Shown here: in pieces, positions 49,973-59,105 of the stretch
Position numbering within the stretch: position 1 is the stretch's first letter
Layout: the number at the start of each line of letters is the position of its first letter
NCBI GenBank assembly: GCA_039621445.1
Contig: CP154954.1
Location: forward strand, 35,325,703 to 35,389,702
Reading direction: 5' to 3'
DNA length: 64,000 nt
DNA from: Euglena gracilis
Taxonomy: Eukaryota; Euglenida; Euglenophyceae; Euglenales
The notes under the pieces: model-generated
Seen by the model: only the letters and a program-made list of their open reading frames with translations
What the model was told of the DNA's origin: nothing
Database searches by the model: none
Program-made: the position numbers and the translations under genes

Positions 49973-50557
49973 ATGCAAAGTGCACATGCACACACTGGAA
50001 ACGCACCTATTAACTATGCTTTGTTAATAGGTTCGCTTCGTGGACTGCAGAATGCAGACGAAGTCGCTACGGCGACGGATAATTTTCCTTCACAAGGGGC
50101 GGAGGCCCAAACCGCTTTTGCGGCAGAAAATTTTCCTTCACAAGGGGCGAATGCCCATGCCGCTTCTGCGGTGGAAAATTTTTCTATACAAGGGGCGGAT
50201 GCCCAAGCCGCTTCGGTGGCACCCCCCCCGCAACTGGGTTTTCGAACCCGCACCGCATTGGCGGTGCCCCCCCCTACAAGCCGCTTCGGCGGTACCCCCC
50301 CCCCTCCAAGGGTCTTCGGACCCAAGCCGCTTCGGCGGTACCCCCCCCCTCCAAGGGTCTTCGGACCCAAGCCGCTTCGGCGGTACCCCCCCCCCTCCAA
50401 GGGTCTTCGGACCCAAGCCGCTTCGGCGGTACCCCCCCCTCCAAGGGTCTACGGACCCAACCCGCATTTGCGGACCAAACTTTACAACAACCGCATTTGC
50501 GGTAAAACACCATCCTACAATGGGTCTACGGACCCCCTCCGCTTCTGCGGAGTATGA
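49973..50557 (+). CDS. Gag 5' frame: low-complexity Ala/Pro-rich leader region
   Basis: A frame opening at ATG 49973 and ending at 50557. It encodes repeated NFPSQGA-x-A-type units followed by Pro-rich repeats (FGGTPPPP, FGPKPLRRYPPPP). It overlaps the long gag frame that begins at 50052. The two frames encode alternating parts of the same imperfect repeats, separated by C runs of 8 to 10 bases. I infer that translation of the real gag starts at 49973 and that the frame moves to the long ORF somewhere in the C runs, by indel, sequencing error or slippage. This region is packed with hairpins. Confidence 0.4.
   Translation: MQSAHAHTGNAPINYALLIGSLRGLQNADEVATATDNFPSQGAEAQTAFAAENFPSQGANAHAASAVENFSIQGADAQAASVAPPPQLGFRTRTALAVPPPTSRFGGTPPPPRVFGPKPLRRYPPPPRVFGPKPLRRYPPPSKGLRTQAASAVPPPPRVYGPNPHLRTKLYNNRICGKTPSYNGSTDPLRFCGV
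50045..50551 (+). other. Hairpin-saturated segment with C(TNCG)G tetraloops
   Basis: Successive perfect stems include CTGCA-GAA-TGCAG (50045), GTCGC-TACG-GCGAC (50063), CCGC-TTTT-GCGG (50112), GGGC-GAAT-GCCC (50145), GGGTT-TTCG-AACCC (50236), CACCGC-ATTG-GCGGTG (50251) and CCGC-TTCG-GCGG (50281). From about 50280 to 50462 the last type alternates with GGGTC-TTCG-GACCC, and TCCGC-TTCT-GCGGA lies at 50538. Most loops close as C(TTCG)G or C(TACG)G, the most stable RNA tetraloop class. Confidence 0.8.
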
Positions 50558-53003
50558 CTCACAAGAGGGCAGTATGCCCGAACGGGGTTGGCAATTAGTG
50601 CCTTTTGGCACCCAATTGCCAACAGAGCCCCCCTCTTACCAGGACGGGTTGGAAACACCTTGTTTTTTCCAACCCCCCCCGGCCCTACCACCGGTAAGCC
50701 CCATTCGGGACTTGCCCCCCCCTCCACAATTGGGAGAAATCCCAGAACTACCTTGGTCCGCTGAAATGCGGTTGGTGGTCCCGGACACTGCCGGTGTCAT
50801 TGTTCCCATGGACAATGACCCCGAAGAAGACCGGGATTCGTTCTCCAGTAATACCGTTGAGCGCGTAGTCGCAAATTTACCGGAGAACCACCCACTACAA
50901 CAGCAATTTCGACACATCGAAGCATGTGTCCAAAATTGCGCTAAAACACTGAACCAAGTCCTACAATTTGATGAAGACAGTCACAAGGCCGTTTTCGGCA
51001 AGCTGGACTTCCTTTGGCAATATATCCAAGAATTTGGACAATTTTGCCAAAAGAATTTTAACTCCACTACAATGGACCTTCAGAACCTCCACCAAGGTTT
51101 TGACGCATTTTTGCGCAACACCTTGGTACACAACTTCCAACAGGTACAAGAGACCCTCCAAACCGCGGAATCGCGGAATAACGCAAAATGTTCACATTTA
51201 CAACAAAATTTACAACAATTATTCACACAACTGGAAAACTTTTCTTATACAATGCAAGAAATGCAGTCCCGCCTACAACAACGGGATAAAGCGCCTACAG
51301 GTGCGGAACTTGGCTCATATGTCTCATATGAGCACTTCTCAACCCTATCCAATGTTGTACAACAATCCCAGGAACGCATTTTGCGTTTGGGTGATGAAAA
51401 CGCAAGTTTTCATCAAAATTTTACACAAATACGCGAAAACTATGTACAAAGAGCTTTTGCTCAACAACTGGAAGAGCGGATTGCTCGTTTGGAACAAACT
51501 TCCTGCAAATGCGGTGAAGTTTCCCACAATTTGACCACATTGCACACCCAAGTGGCAGAAATCGCGCATCGGCAAGATTTCCTCCATGAAAAGTGGCAAA
51601 ACGACATACAAAAATTTGAAACTGCGTCCAATGCGCTACAAACCGCTACGGCGGAACTCCAATCCCGCGATGCGGTGATTCTTAGCTTACAAACCGCGAA
51701 TGCGGAACTCCAAGACCGAGAAACGGTCCTAACTACCATCCAAACCGCGAATGCGGACCTCCAAATTGCGTTTGCAGACCTGAAAACCGCTTTTGCGGAT
51801 GTTTCGGGACTACAAACTGCAATTGGGGACTTACAACGCCGCTTTGCGGAAACTTCCACAAAAAATCCCAGTATGGGAGCACTACGAACCACTATCACCG
51901 ATTTGCACAATCAATTACAATCTGATGTGAACAAAATCGAATCTGCATTTGCGGATTTGCACAAACGGTGCAACGGTATTCAAACATCAATTCCGGATAT
52001 CACCGGCATCGAAACCGCGCTTGCGGATTTGAATACCCAACACAAAACCTTACAATCCACCACTTCCCATTTACAAAAACGCGTACAAACACTTTCTACA
52101 AGGGTCTCCGGACTCCAACCATCCTCGGATGGACAAACGGTTCGCGAAGTCGAACTACCCCTTGATTTTCGCACATTTTATGACCAAATGCTTGCGAAAA
52201 ATCAGGAAAACTTACAAGAATTTTGTGAAACCTTGATGAGGACCGAAAATTCGGTCACTCAACAAGTTCTCACACTAAAACAACAAGTTTCGGTGTTGGA
52301 GAACCGACTTTCTACAATGATGGTTGATAAAACCGCTGAAAATGCGGTAAGGGTACCCCAACCCACGTTGGGTACCACAACCCCACAAACCCCACAAACC
52401 GAGAATCGGTTAAACGCACTTACAACCGCAATGGAAACTTTGGTTAAGCGGGTCCAATTTTTGGACACCACTTTTCCAAAACTTTCCGCGGATTTTGAAT
52501 CCATTGCTGACAAATTACCACTTTTGGATGAACTACCCTCATACCGCAAACGTATTAAGCGTTTGCAGTGTGATGTTGAACGAATTTCGGACCTTTTCCA
52601 AGTGGTTGGTTCATTGGAACAAAGCATACAAGATTTTGCATTGAGTTTGGATGAGATTCATGCAAAATCCCGCAACCCCCCGCACTTTGGCCATGAAAAC
52701 ACCGTTTTCGGTGGTCAAATTGCAACCTCCAGCTCACAACGCGCTTTTCGCGCATCAACCGAAGCATCTTCGGATGCCCGACATCCAACTCGCGACTTTG
52801 TGCATCAAATTCGCGATGTGTTGGATGCCAATACTTCCAAAAGCGCAGTATGCGCACCCATACAAGCATCTTCGGATGCGCATGCCCTACAAGCATCCAC
52901 GGATGCACATGATCATGCACATGCCTACAATCACGATTACAATCGCCCGTTTATACCACAAATCAAGATTCCCCCCCACAAGGGTGAATCTTCGGATGAG
53001 TAA
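50052..53003 (+). CDS. Gag-like long coiled-coil protein
   Basis: An open frame of about 980 residues; the first ATG in frame is 50052, although the frame is open from 50040. The first 170 residues are proline- and basic-rich low complexity. Residues about 170-280 are acidic and proline-rich. From about 282 to 876 the protein is almost entirely predicted coiled coil, with heptad-like Leu/Ile/Val spacing, many Gln and Asn, and near-repeats such as LQTANAELQ and IESAFADLH. The tail is Ser/His/Asp-rich (ASSDAH repeats). A coiled-coil N-terminal gag region is known in some Ty3-type elements, but this length is unusual. The protein lacks a capsid or zinc knuckle; those lie in the next ORFs. It stops 75 bp before the capsid ORF. 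It could be a separate ORF or the N-terminal half of a broken gag. Confidence 0.75.
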   Translation: MQTKSLRRRIIFLHKGRRPKPLLRQKIFLHKGRMPMPLLRWKIFLYKGRMPKPLRWHPPRNWVFEPAPHWRCPPLQAASAVPPPLQGSSDPSRFGGTPPLQGSSDPSRFGGTPPPPRVFGPKPLRRYPPLQGSTDPTRICGPNFTTTAFAVKHHPTMGLRTPSASAEYDSQEGSMPERGWQLVPFGTQLPTEPPSYQDGLETPCFFQPPPALPPVSPIRDLPPPPQLGEIPELPWSAEMRLVVPDTAGVIVPMDNDPEEDRDSFSSNTVERVVANLPENHPLQQQFRHIEACVQNCAKTLNQVLQFDEDSHKAVFGKLDFLWQYIQEFGQFCQKNFNSTTMDLQNLHQGFDAFLRNTLVHNFQQVQETLQTAESRNNAKCSHLQQNLQQLFTQLENFSYTMQEMQSRLQQRDKAPTGAELGSYVSYEHFSTLSNVVQQSQERILRLGDENASFHQNFTQIRENYVQRAFAQQLEERIARLEQTSCKCGEVSHNLTTLHTQVAEIAHRQDFLHEKWQNDIQKFETASNALQTATAELQSRDAVILSLQTANAELQDRETVLTTIQTANADLQIAFADLKTAFADVSGLQTAIGDLQRRFAETSTKNPSMGALRTTITDLHNQLQSDVNKIESAFADLHKRCNGIQTSIPDITGIETALADLNTQHKTLQSTTSHLQKRVQTLSTRVSGLQPSSDGQTVREVELPLDFRTFYDQMLAKNQENLQEFCETLMRTENSVTQQVLTLKQQVSVLENRLSTMMVDKTAENAVRVPQPTLGTTTPQTPQTENRLNALTTAMETLVKRVQFLDTTFPKLSADFESIADKLPLLDELPSYRKRIKRLQCDVERISDLFQVVGSLEQSIQDFALSLDEIHAKSRNPPHFGHENTVFGGQIATSSSQRAFRASTEASSDARHPTRDFVHQIRDVLDANTSKSAVCAPIQASSDAHALQASTDAHDHAHAYNHDYNRPFIPQIKIPPHKGESSDE
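50279..50462 (+). repeat. Tandem repeat of about 45 bp with variable C runs
   Basis: About four units of AAGCCGCTTCGGCGGTAC, a C run, then TCCAAGGGTCTTCGGACCC. The C runs are about 10, 9, 10 and 8 bases long, so each unit changes reading frame relative to the others. Both halves of each unit are TTCG hairpins (TACG in the last). Confidence 0.8.
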
Positions 53004-53078
53004 CCGGTTTTCCCCGCAAAAACCGCCAATCCTCTTGTTTTACAACAAGAAATTCGCGAATCGGGACTGATTCGCGGT

Positions 53079-53789
53079 ATGAGCCATACCCCTACCCCGG
53101 GTATTGGCCACGAATCGCGAATGCGAAACACGGAATTTACCGCGGTTCCCCGATTCCCGGGTGAACAACGGGATTCCTACCCCCCTGGTATGTTACCACA
53201 CCCCGAATCGCGGAATCGCGACCCCCTACAATCCGAATCGCGGAATCGCGACACACATCCATACAATTCGCGGAACCGCGATGTACCTAACCCCCATGGT
53301 ACCTATGGTACCATGAGTACCATCCTGGATGCGCATTCGCGCATGCCACCACAACAACCTTACTCCAACAATTACGATGGAAATCGTGGTCCACAACGCG
53401 ATTTCAAAGGTACAATTACAATTGCCAACAAGGTAAAGCCACAATGGGACGGAGATCCCACAACCTGGAAACAATTTTGGCGCGATTGGACATACTACTG
53501 GGACTTGAAGGGTCCAACCCAAGACGGGAACCCTGAGGTAATCAAGATGGAATTCATTGATTGCCTCCCCAAGGAAGAAAAAGAACGCGCCCGACAACTT
53601 GTGATCCGGAATCGGATAACTTTTGATGAACTGGTTGACCAATATGCGTCAACTTGTTCAAGCCTAATTTCGCGAATTACGCTTGAGAAAGAATGGCGGC
53701 AATTGGCGCCCAGGGACAGAAAATGGAAGTCAAGCGACATTTGGTATTCTAAATGGTTGGGATTGGCTTCTGACGTTGATGAACTTTGA
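53079..53789 (+). CDS. Gag capsid domain (Ty3-type), C-terminally frameshifted
   Basis: A 236-residue ORF. Residues 1-105 are low complexity with three ESRNRD-type repeats, each encoded by a TCGCG...CGCGA hairpin (53208, 53238, 53268). From about 115 the sequence resembles a Ty3-type gag capsid: KPQWDGDP-TTWKQFWRDW, then an EFIDCLP loop, DELVDQYAS and an amphipathic C-terminal part. The frame stops at 53789, but capsid-like helical sequence continues in another frame to about 53895. I infer a one-base shift near 53785. In the virion-like particle this domain would form the shell. The identification rests on pattern and position and not on a database match. Confidence 0.7.
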   Translation: MSHTPTPGIGHESRMRNTEFTAVPRFPGEQRDSYPPGMLPHPESRNRDPLQSESRNRDTHPYNSRNRDVPNPHGTYGTMSTILDAHSRMPPQQPYSNNYDGNRGPQRDFKGTITIANKVKPQWDGDPTTWKQFWRDWTYYWDLKGPTQDGNPEVIKMEFIDCLPKEEKERARQLVIRNRITFDELVDQYASTCSSLISRITLEKEWRQLAPRDRKWKSSDIWYSKWLGLASDVDEL

Positions 53790-54133
53790 GAGAACACAAT
53801 GAAAGAACAATTCTATGCGGTTCTCGTCCATTTCATTCCTACAATTATCAAAGACATTCACCTCGAGGAACTCGCGGACAACAAAACTCACACTTGAACA
53901 ACGGTGTGGAACTATGTTTCCAAACAAATGAAACTCTCACAACTTTTGGGACAGATACAATCGGCTTATACCCACCACCCTACCGCTGGTCTCCCTAGCG
54001 GTACGGTAAGTGCCCTACAAAAGATTCCTTCTCCAAAATCCCCACGGGGATATGGAAAAACACACAACCTCTCCAAAGGGTGATACAAAAACGCGCTATC
54101 CGCCGCTCATCTGACCAATCTTCGGACAAAACT

Positions 54134-54176
54134 TGCTTTTTGTGCAACAAATCGGGGGCATATGTCCCGAGACTGC
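54134..54176 (+). pseudogene. CCHC zinc knuckle of nucleocapsid, split by a one-base insertion
   Basis: The sequence encodes C-x2-C-x4-H-x4-C if one G of the five-G run at about 54154 is ignored; the motif spans 43 nt where 42 are expected. This is the RNA-binding knuckle of retrotransposon nucleocapsids. A second C-x2-C with following His and Cys, again needing a shift, lies near 54540-54600. Around them the three frames (for example 54133-54804) are rich in Arg/Ser, as expected for a basic nucleocapsid tail. Confidence 0.7.
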
Positions 54177-54897
54177 CCCCATCCTGATACGCGAAAGCGG
54201 AATCAGAGCCCAAGGGGTTCACAATCCTCGCGGAGCTCCCGCTCCTCTGGGTTTTCACACAAATCTGGACAATCACAATCCTCGGTCCTCCCGCTCACCG
54301 TTCCGCGACCGCGGACGTGATCGCACACCTCGTGGTCGATCACCCCGACCCGCTTACAAACGTGATACAATCGCGACTCATCGCGATCACGTTCGCGAAG
54401 TGGATATCTTCTTCGCGATCGTCATCCGGGAAACCGCGATTACAACAAGAACCACGTGGTCGAACGGGATTTCCGTTCACCAAGACCTCCAAGGGGTGAA
54501 TGACCAGCCAATAACAAGCAAACCACAAAACCGACAAAAGTGTTCCCTTTGTGGATCACAAACCACACCATCCACCATCGTCCAAATGTTACGTTCTCGC
54601 TCTCCCGCCCGCCGAACCAACAACCCCACTACAATAACAAAACACAACAACAAACACAAGGTTTTCGGGTTCAAAATCTCCTCTTTGGAGGAGGGAACCC
54701 CGGCTTCGGGCAGGAGGGGGATGAGAACTCTGAATCCTCGTTGGAGGAGAGACCGCATCGGTCCGCGGGCATGCGCGCTATCTACTCAACAACAAAAACG
54801 ATAAACAGCCGAGAAGTGCTGAATCGGACCTGGAGTAGGGGAGCCCGAGGTCTGTGGGCACGGACCTCTGGGCTGATGAAGACAGCCGAAGTAGGAC

Positions 54898-55392
54898 TTG
54901 ATCAACACTCACTTGCCATTCTGCCTTTTTGCGCCTCCCTCTGTACCCCGGAAAATTTTTCGGGTCCCCCCACCCCCCACTCCAAAATTCTGCCCTGGAA
55001 TGCTGAGCAAAGTCAGGAACGGGATCCTGGAACAGTTGGAGAGACAACAATTTTACACCGGATCCTGCACTTTGCGTACCCCCCATGGAACTTTTGGTCC
55101 AAGCGGAAATCCGAACACAAAATTTTTTTCTACCAAATGCAAAATTTTGGTCGACACAGGGTGTCGAATTCCCCTTCTCTTCCGAACGGGATTAATTCCC
55201 AACTCCCTCTTGGTGAAAGCCAAGTACCCATCAAAAATTATGACTGCTGACAACAGCCCCATGTGCGTGGTGACTTGGGATGCTTTTTGGACATACTCCT
55301 CCCCCATCATCCCCAAGCACCACTCACAACCCCCACATATACAAAATTTTCTGGGTACCTGGAGTTTACGAATCGGGTATTCGCGGCTCTGA
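54898..55392 (+). CDS. Retrotransposon aspartic protease (DTG), interrupted
   Basis: This ORF contains the active-site motif ILVDTG with D86-T87-G88 (Asp codon at 55153), followed by a run of hydrophobic residues and a flap-like segment, as in Ty3 proteases. The typical second motif, a DVILG-like string followed by an LRQNRL-like segment, appears just downstream (about 55390-55440) but only by changing frame, with part of it in the 55280-55516 frame. I infer at least two one-base shifts. The enzyme would process gag-pol in particles. ATG 54898 is arbitrary, because pol is normally translated as a fusion. Confidence 0.65.
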   Translation: MINTHLPFCLFAPPSVPRKIFRVPPPPTPKFCPGMLSKVRNGILEQLERQQFYTGSCTLRTPHGTFGPSGNPNTKFFSTKCKILVDTGCRIPLLFRTGLIPNSLLVKAKYPSKIMTADNSPMCVVTWDAFWTYSSPIIPKHHSQPPHIQNFLGTWSLRIGYSRL

Positions 55393-55444
55393 CGTAATTT
55401 TGGTTTTCCGTTCCGTTCTTGCGTCAGAACCGCCTTGTTGTGTG

Positions 55445-57260
55445 ATTGCCCCTCCCTCGGTTTGCGCACTACCTCACGCACACAACCCACACACCGAATT
55501 TCTCCCCCCAAAGTGACATCTTCCAAGATGTCCCCCCCCGCCTTGCCACAACGTTTTTCTACAACCGAAAACACCGTTTTTCCTACCCTAGGGGTAAAAG
55601 AGAAAGCTGCCCCCCATCTACACTTTTACACTTTTACCCGCACGTTTTCCCATGCGGTAGGGAAAGCGAGTAGCTTAACCCCCCACGTTTCACTGGGTTC
55701 CAAGGCGAAAGCCCAAAGGCCTGAAGAAATTTCGGTGTCGAGTAGGCCGCCCAGCTGCACAACTTTTACGTTTTCCACCAGGTGGTCGATTTCGGACACC
55801 CCTGTACACCCCCCAGCAGCTACAACTTCACAACACCCCCAAGCACACACTACATGACCGACATGCACTACCAGACCGACACTTCCTTCCAATCGCACAA
55901 GCGAATGCGAGAATTTCCACACAACCTGATTTTGACTGTGGATGTATTGTTGAACCTTCCAAACTAATCGCCTTTAACTCAACACAACAGAGTACACTTG
56001 GTACGAAATCGGTACTGAGTTTACCCCGAACGCTGAACGAGAACACAACACACCCGGGTTGTTATTACCCGTTGTGTGTTGAAGTACATCGACAATTGGA
56101 CAAACGCGGAATCGCGTCCCTGTTTGGAATCGCGAGAACCGCGCTGGAGGACTACAAGGGCAGAAAAGCCAATCTCAGACCCCGAATGGCAGAATGCCAA
56201 TCCCTCCAATACGCCTGCATACAAGTGGCAGAATGCCATAATCACACTTTTGACTCCAATACAACTGAGAAATGCCTGGTGAAGTGTCTTCGGACCACAC
56301 CGCATTACCGATGTGCCCCGGTAAAGCTTTCAGCCCTCACAGACTGCCCAATACAGTTTTCACGACAGTTTGCTGCGAAATTTTTCTTCAGGCACTTTGG
56401 AATGAGCTTTGCAATTTGGGCCCAATACCGCATCGCAAACTCTTTTGGTTGGCCAATTGCCTTGCGATTTTCTACTTGCCCGTTACCCCCGGTACGTCAC
56501 CAGCACCTAAGACCATCGGACCATGCAAAACGATGTCCCAAACATTTTGGGTTCGTGTTGTGCATTTTCGTCACAGATTCTCTGAGGACACTTGCATTTA
56601 TCAACCTCGGCTACAGAGCGCTCAACTTCAACATCCACCACTGGTCTTTTGATAATCCGATTTAGGATTGGATTTGCTGCACTTTGGGGTCGCTGCTGGT
56701 ATTGTCTTTGACTGTGGCCACATACGCCTCTGAAACGATACTGGTTCGCTGAAAGAATTTTCACGGGATAAAGCCGCGGTCGTGGTGCTGCAATTTCTAT
56801 CATTCATTGGCGAACGGTCCTCAGACGTGTAAATTCGCTGTGTGGGAGGTGTGAAGGCATCAGCCAAGTGTTTGAGATGCGGAATTGTGTGGCCCCATTC
56901 CATACCCCCTCACAGAACACTTGTTTCATTCACGTTCCCGGGCTCTATACCATTCACAGCAGACTGAGTTCCTTTCCTACAATTGTTTTGGTCGGGATTT
57001 TGTCCATTCTGTTATTTTTAATTACTGGTCGAACCAATCTCTTTGTTTTGGCGGTGTGTGGTTGTTGTTTTTGTTCTACCGCTTGAACTTATGGGTCCTC
57101 TTTGTGACAAAGAGTTCCTTCGGATAGCTCCTGTTTTCCGAGAGACTTCTTCTCTTTCGCTTTCACCCGATGGTCCAACCACATTCAAACTTGCCGTGAA
57201 TCGAAGCCCCCTTGTTTTGGTGTTTGTTGTCGCTCGTCCCACCTTTTTTCTTTTTCGTGT
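55445..57260 (+). other. Protease-to-RT linker region, no intact gene
   Basis: About 1.8 kb in which no long frame is convincing. A coding-like stretch starting near 55930 (DCGCIVEPSK) continues across a shift into the ORF 56072-56665, which is Cys/His-containing and unrecognised. The segment 56700-57260 is T-rich and has no recognisable motif. The distance between protease and RT is longer than I would expect for a Ty3 pol, so a lineage-specific linker domain or an insertion is possible. Confidence 0.4.
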
Positions 57261-57565
57261 TTTGTGTTTCTTTTACCCCCCTTTTTTATCCACTCTGACA
57301 TCCGGGATCGGATACCCATGGAAGGCACTGTTTCCCAATTGACGTATGTCACTTGTCATAGAGAACGAAGTCGCGATATTGTGTCTTTGCGGTGTCATGC
57401 CCTCGACGAAATAGGGTGGAATTTGTTCGATGTTGGTGTGTGTGACAAAATGGGCGAACTCTATGATGATAGAAAGCGGTGCAAGCCCGAACGGATCAAT
57501 CGCGAAAATATTTCTTTCCTGTTCGACCTTTCAGTCTGTGAAAGAGAAGGTGCCTCAATAAACGA

Positions 57566-57853
57566 TTGTTCTTTGAACGAACGAATGGATCATACCCTCC
57601 AAAAGCGAGTGGACCTCACAAAGCTTTTGTTGTACCCAAGCCTCCCGATGCTTCTGGACAGAAGAAGTGGAGACTTGTACTGGATTACCGATACTTAACT
57701 CACAGACAAACGACGATCCATCCATTTCCGTTACCACTTATTGAAGACCTGATTACAAAAAGCGGAAAACCGCCTCTGGTCCATTTTCGACTTAGAGGAG
57801 TGTTTTCAGCAGATGCACTTACCCTGACTCACAACCATACACCGCATTTGTAA
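57566..57853 (+). CDS. Reverse transcriptase, fingers part (frameshifted fragment)
   Basis: The frame encodes AFVVPKPPDASGQKKWRLVLDYR and then PFPLPLIEDL, matching RT motifs 1 and 2 (KK/R...R-x-V-x-DYR) and the following P-x-P-x-P segment of Ty3 RT. The next RT motif, with the first catalytic Asp (F-D-L-x-x-x-F-x-Q), is present around 57787-57825 only in another frame, so a shift lies just before it. The listed start is a TTG and has no meaning as an initiation site. Confidence 0.75.
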   Translation: MFFERTNGSYPPKASGPHKAFVVPKPPDASGQKKWRLVLDYRYLTHRQTTIHPFPLPLIEDLITKSGKPPLVHFRLRGVFSADALTLTHNHTPHL

Positions 57854-57880
57854 CCTCCCCATGGAGTTTACCAATGGACG

Positions 57881-58315
57881 GTGTTACCAATGGGTGTTAA
57901 GAATGGCCCAGCCATGTTCCAAAGAATGATACAATGGATTTTACGAGATTTACCATTCGCAATGGTATACATTGATGATGTGCTGATAGGCACACCTCCT
58001 CCACTTACAAATTCGGGTAGTGATATCCTTGATATTCACTACCGCGATATACGATCCGTACTGACAACGTTTCAAAAACACTTGCCTTTCGTCAAAGGCG
58101 CGAAAATGCATTTGTTTCGCGAAACAATAAAATTTTGTGGACACATTCTTAACAACGGACAAAGGAGAGCATCTCCAAGCAAACTTGAAGATATAAAGAA
58201 GTGGACACCTGAAAACATCAAAACAATTACCCATTTAAAAGGATTTTTGGGTTTAGCACAGTACTTACGCGATTTATTACATGAAGGATTTCGCGAAAAT
58301 CGCGGGTACCACTAA
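57881..58315 (+). CDS. Reverse transcriptase, palm and thumb with YIDD (frameshifted fragment)
   Basis: This frame starts with LPMGVKNGPAMFQRM, the RT motif 4 region, and then MVYIDD at 57968-57979, the catalytic YxDD box. It continues into a GHIL motif and LKGFLGL, typical of Ty3 RT thumb and connection. RT copies the element RNA into DNA in cytoplasmic particles. The frame ends at 58315, and RNase H follows in another frame. A 7-bp stem with a 3-nt loop (57951-57967) overlaps the codons just before YIDD. Confidence 0.85.
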   Translation: MLPMGVKNGPAMFQRMIQWILRDLPFAMVYIDDVLIGTPPPLTNSGSDILDIHYRDIRSVLTTFQKHLPFVKGAKMHLFRETIKFCGHILNNGQRRASPSKLEDIKKWTPENIKTITHLKGFLGLAQYLRDLLHEGFRENRGYH

Positions 58316-58427
58316 CGCGACAAATCAAAAATCCAGATACCGACAATACAAAGATACAATGGGATAATACAATGCGAGAATCGCTAACGACAATTAAAAC
58401 AATGATGTTGGACAATGTTCTGCTTGA

Positions 58428-59105
58428 CATTGCCGACCCGTACAAACCTACGTACTGCAAGTCGACAGCAGCGACTATGCTGTCGGCGGTGTGTTGAGTC
58501 AACATAATTCGTCCAATGAACTGCGCCCTGTAGCATTCTTCAGCAGAAAACTACAAGGTGAAGACGGTAAAGGACAAGTCAAATGGAGCATACGAGAAAA
58601 GGAAACGTATGCCATTGTCCTTATCCTACAAAAATTCCGAAGTTGGGTCGCCAGTTCACTCGTACAAATACTAGTGTTGACAGACCACGAGTCTCTCCAA
58701 CACTGGTACACCGAGGACTTAAACAAAGCCATGTCCTCAGTTGGCCGAAGATGCCGCTGGCACGAATTTTTGAGTCAGTTCAACCTGGTGGTAGTTTACA
58801 CACCAGGTCATACTCAAAAAGTCGCAGACCCACTCTCTCGTGCACCTTGGCATTACCCTGGTAACCCTGACGAGGGTGATGCCACGTTTCACGGAAGTCG
58901 CGAAGCCGACGATTACGCAAGGCGCGCAGACGCCGCTGACAACTTACTCGACAATTTTCCTGTCTCGCGGATTTGGCGGCGGTTGCCGATAGCCCCCGTA
59001 CGGGGAAAACCGACAACGCGGCAGAATGCCGGGCCCCCGCCGGGTCACGCGATCAGAATCCCCATCCCCTCTCTTTTTTCGAGAATGGGATTATTCCAAA
59101 GATGA
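58428..59105 (+). CDS. RNase H domain of pol
   Basis: The open frame from 58428 includes the first catalytic Asp in [10 protein letters not shown] (58464), an E in KETYAIV, a D in [11 protein letters not shown] and a late D in VADPLSR, the four acidic positions of Ty3-type RNase H. It degrades RNA in the RNA-DNA hybrid during reverse transcription. A one-base deletion just before 58449 probably separates it from the RT frame. It overlaps the integrase ORF for 80 bp in a different frame, which suggests another shift near 59026-59105. Confidence 0.85.
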   Translation, partial: HCRPVQTYVLQVDSSDYAVGGVLSQHNSSNELRPVAFFSRKLQGEDGKGQVKWSIREKETYAIVLILQKFRSWVASSLVQILVLTDHESLQHWYTEDLNKAMSSVGRRCRWHEFLSQFNLVVVYTPGHTQKVADPLSRAPWHYPGNPDEGDATFHGSREADDYARRADAADNLLDNFPVSRIWRRLPIAPVRGKPTTRQNAGPPPGHAIRIPIPSLFSRMGLFQR

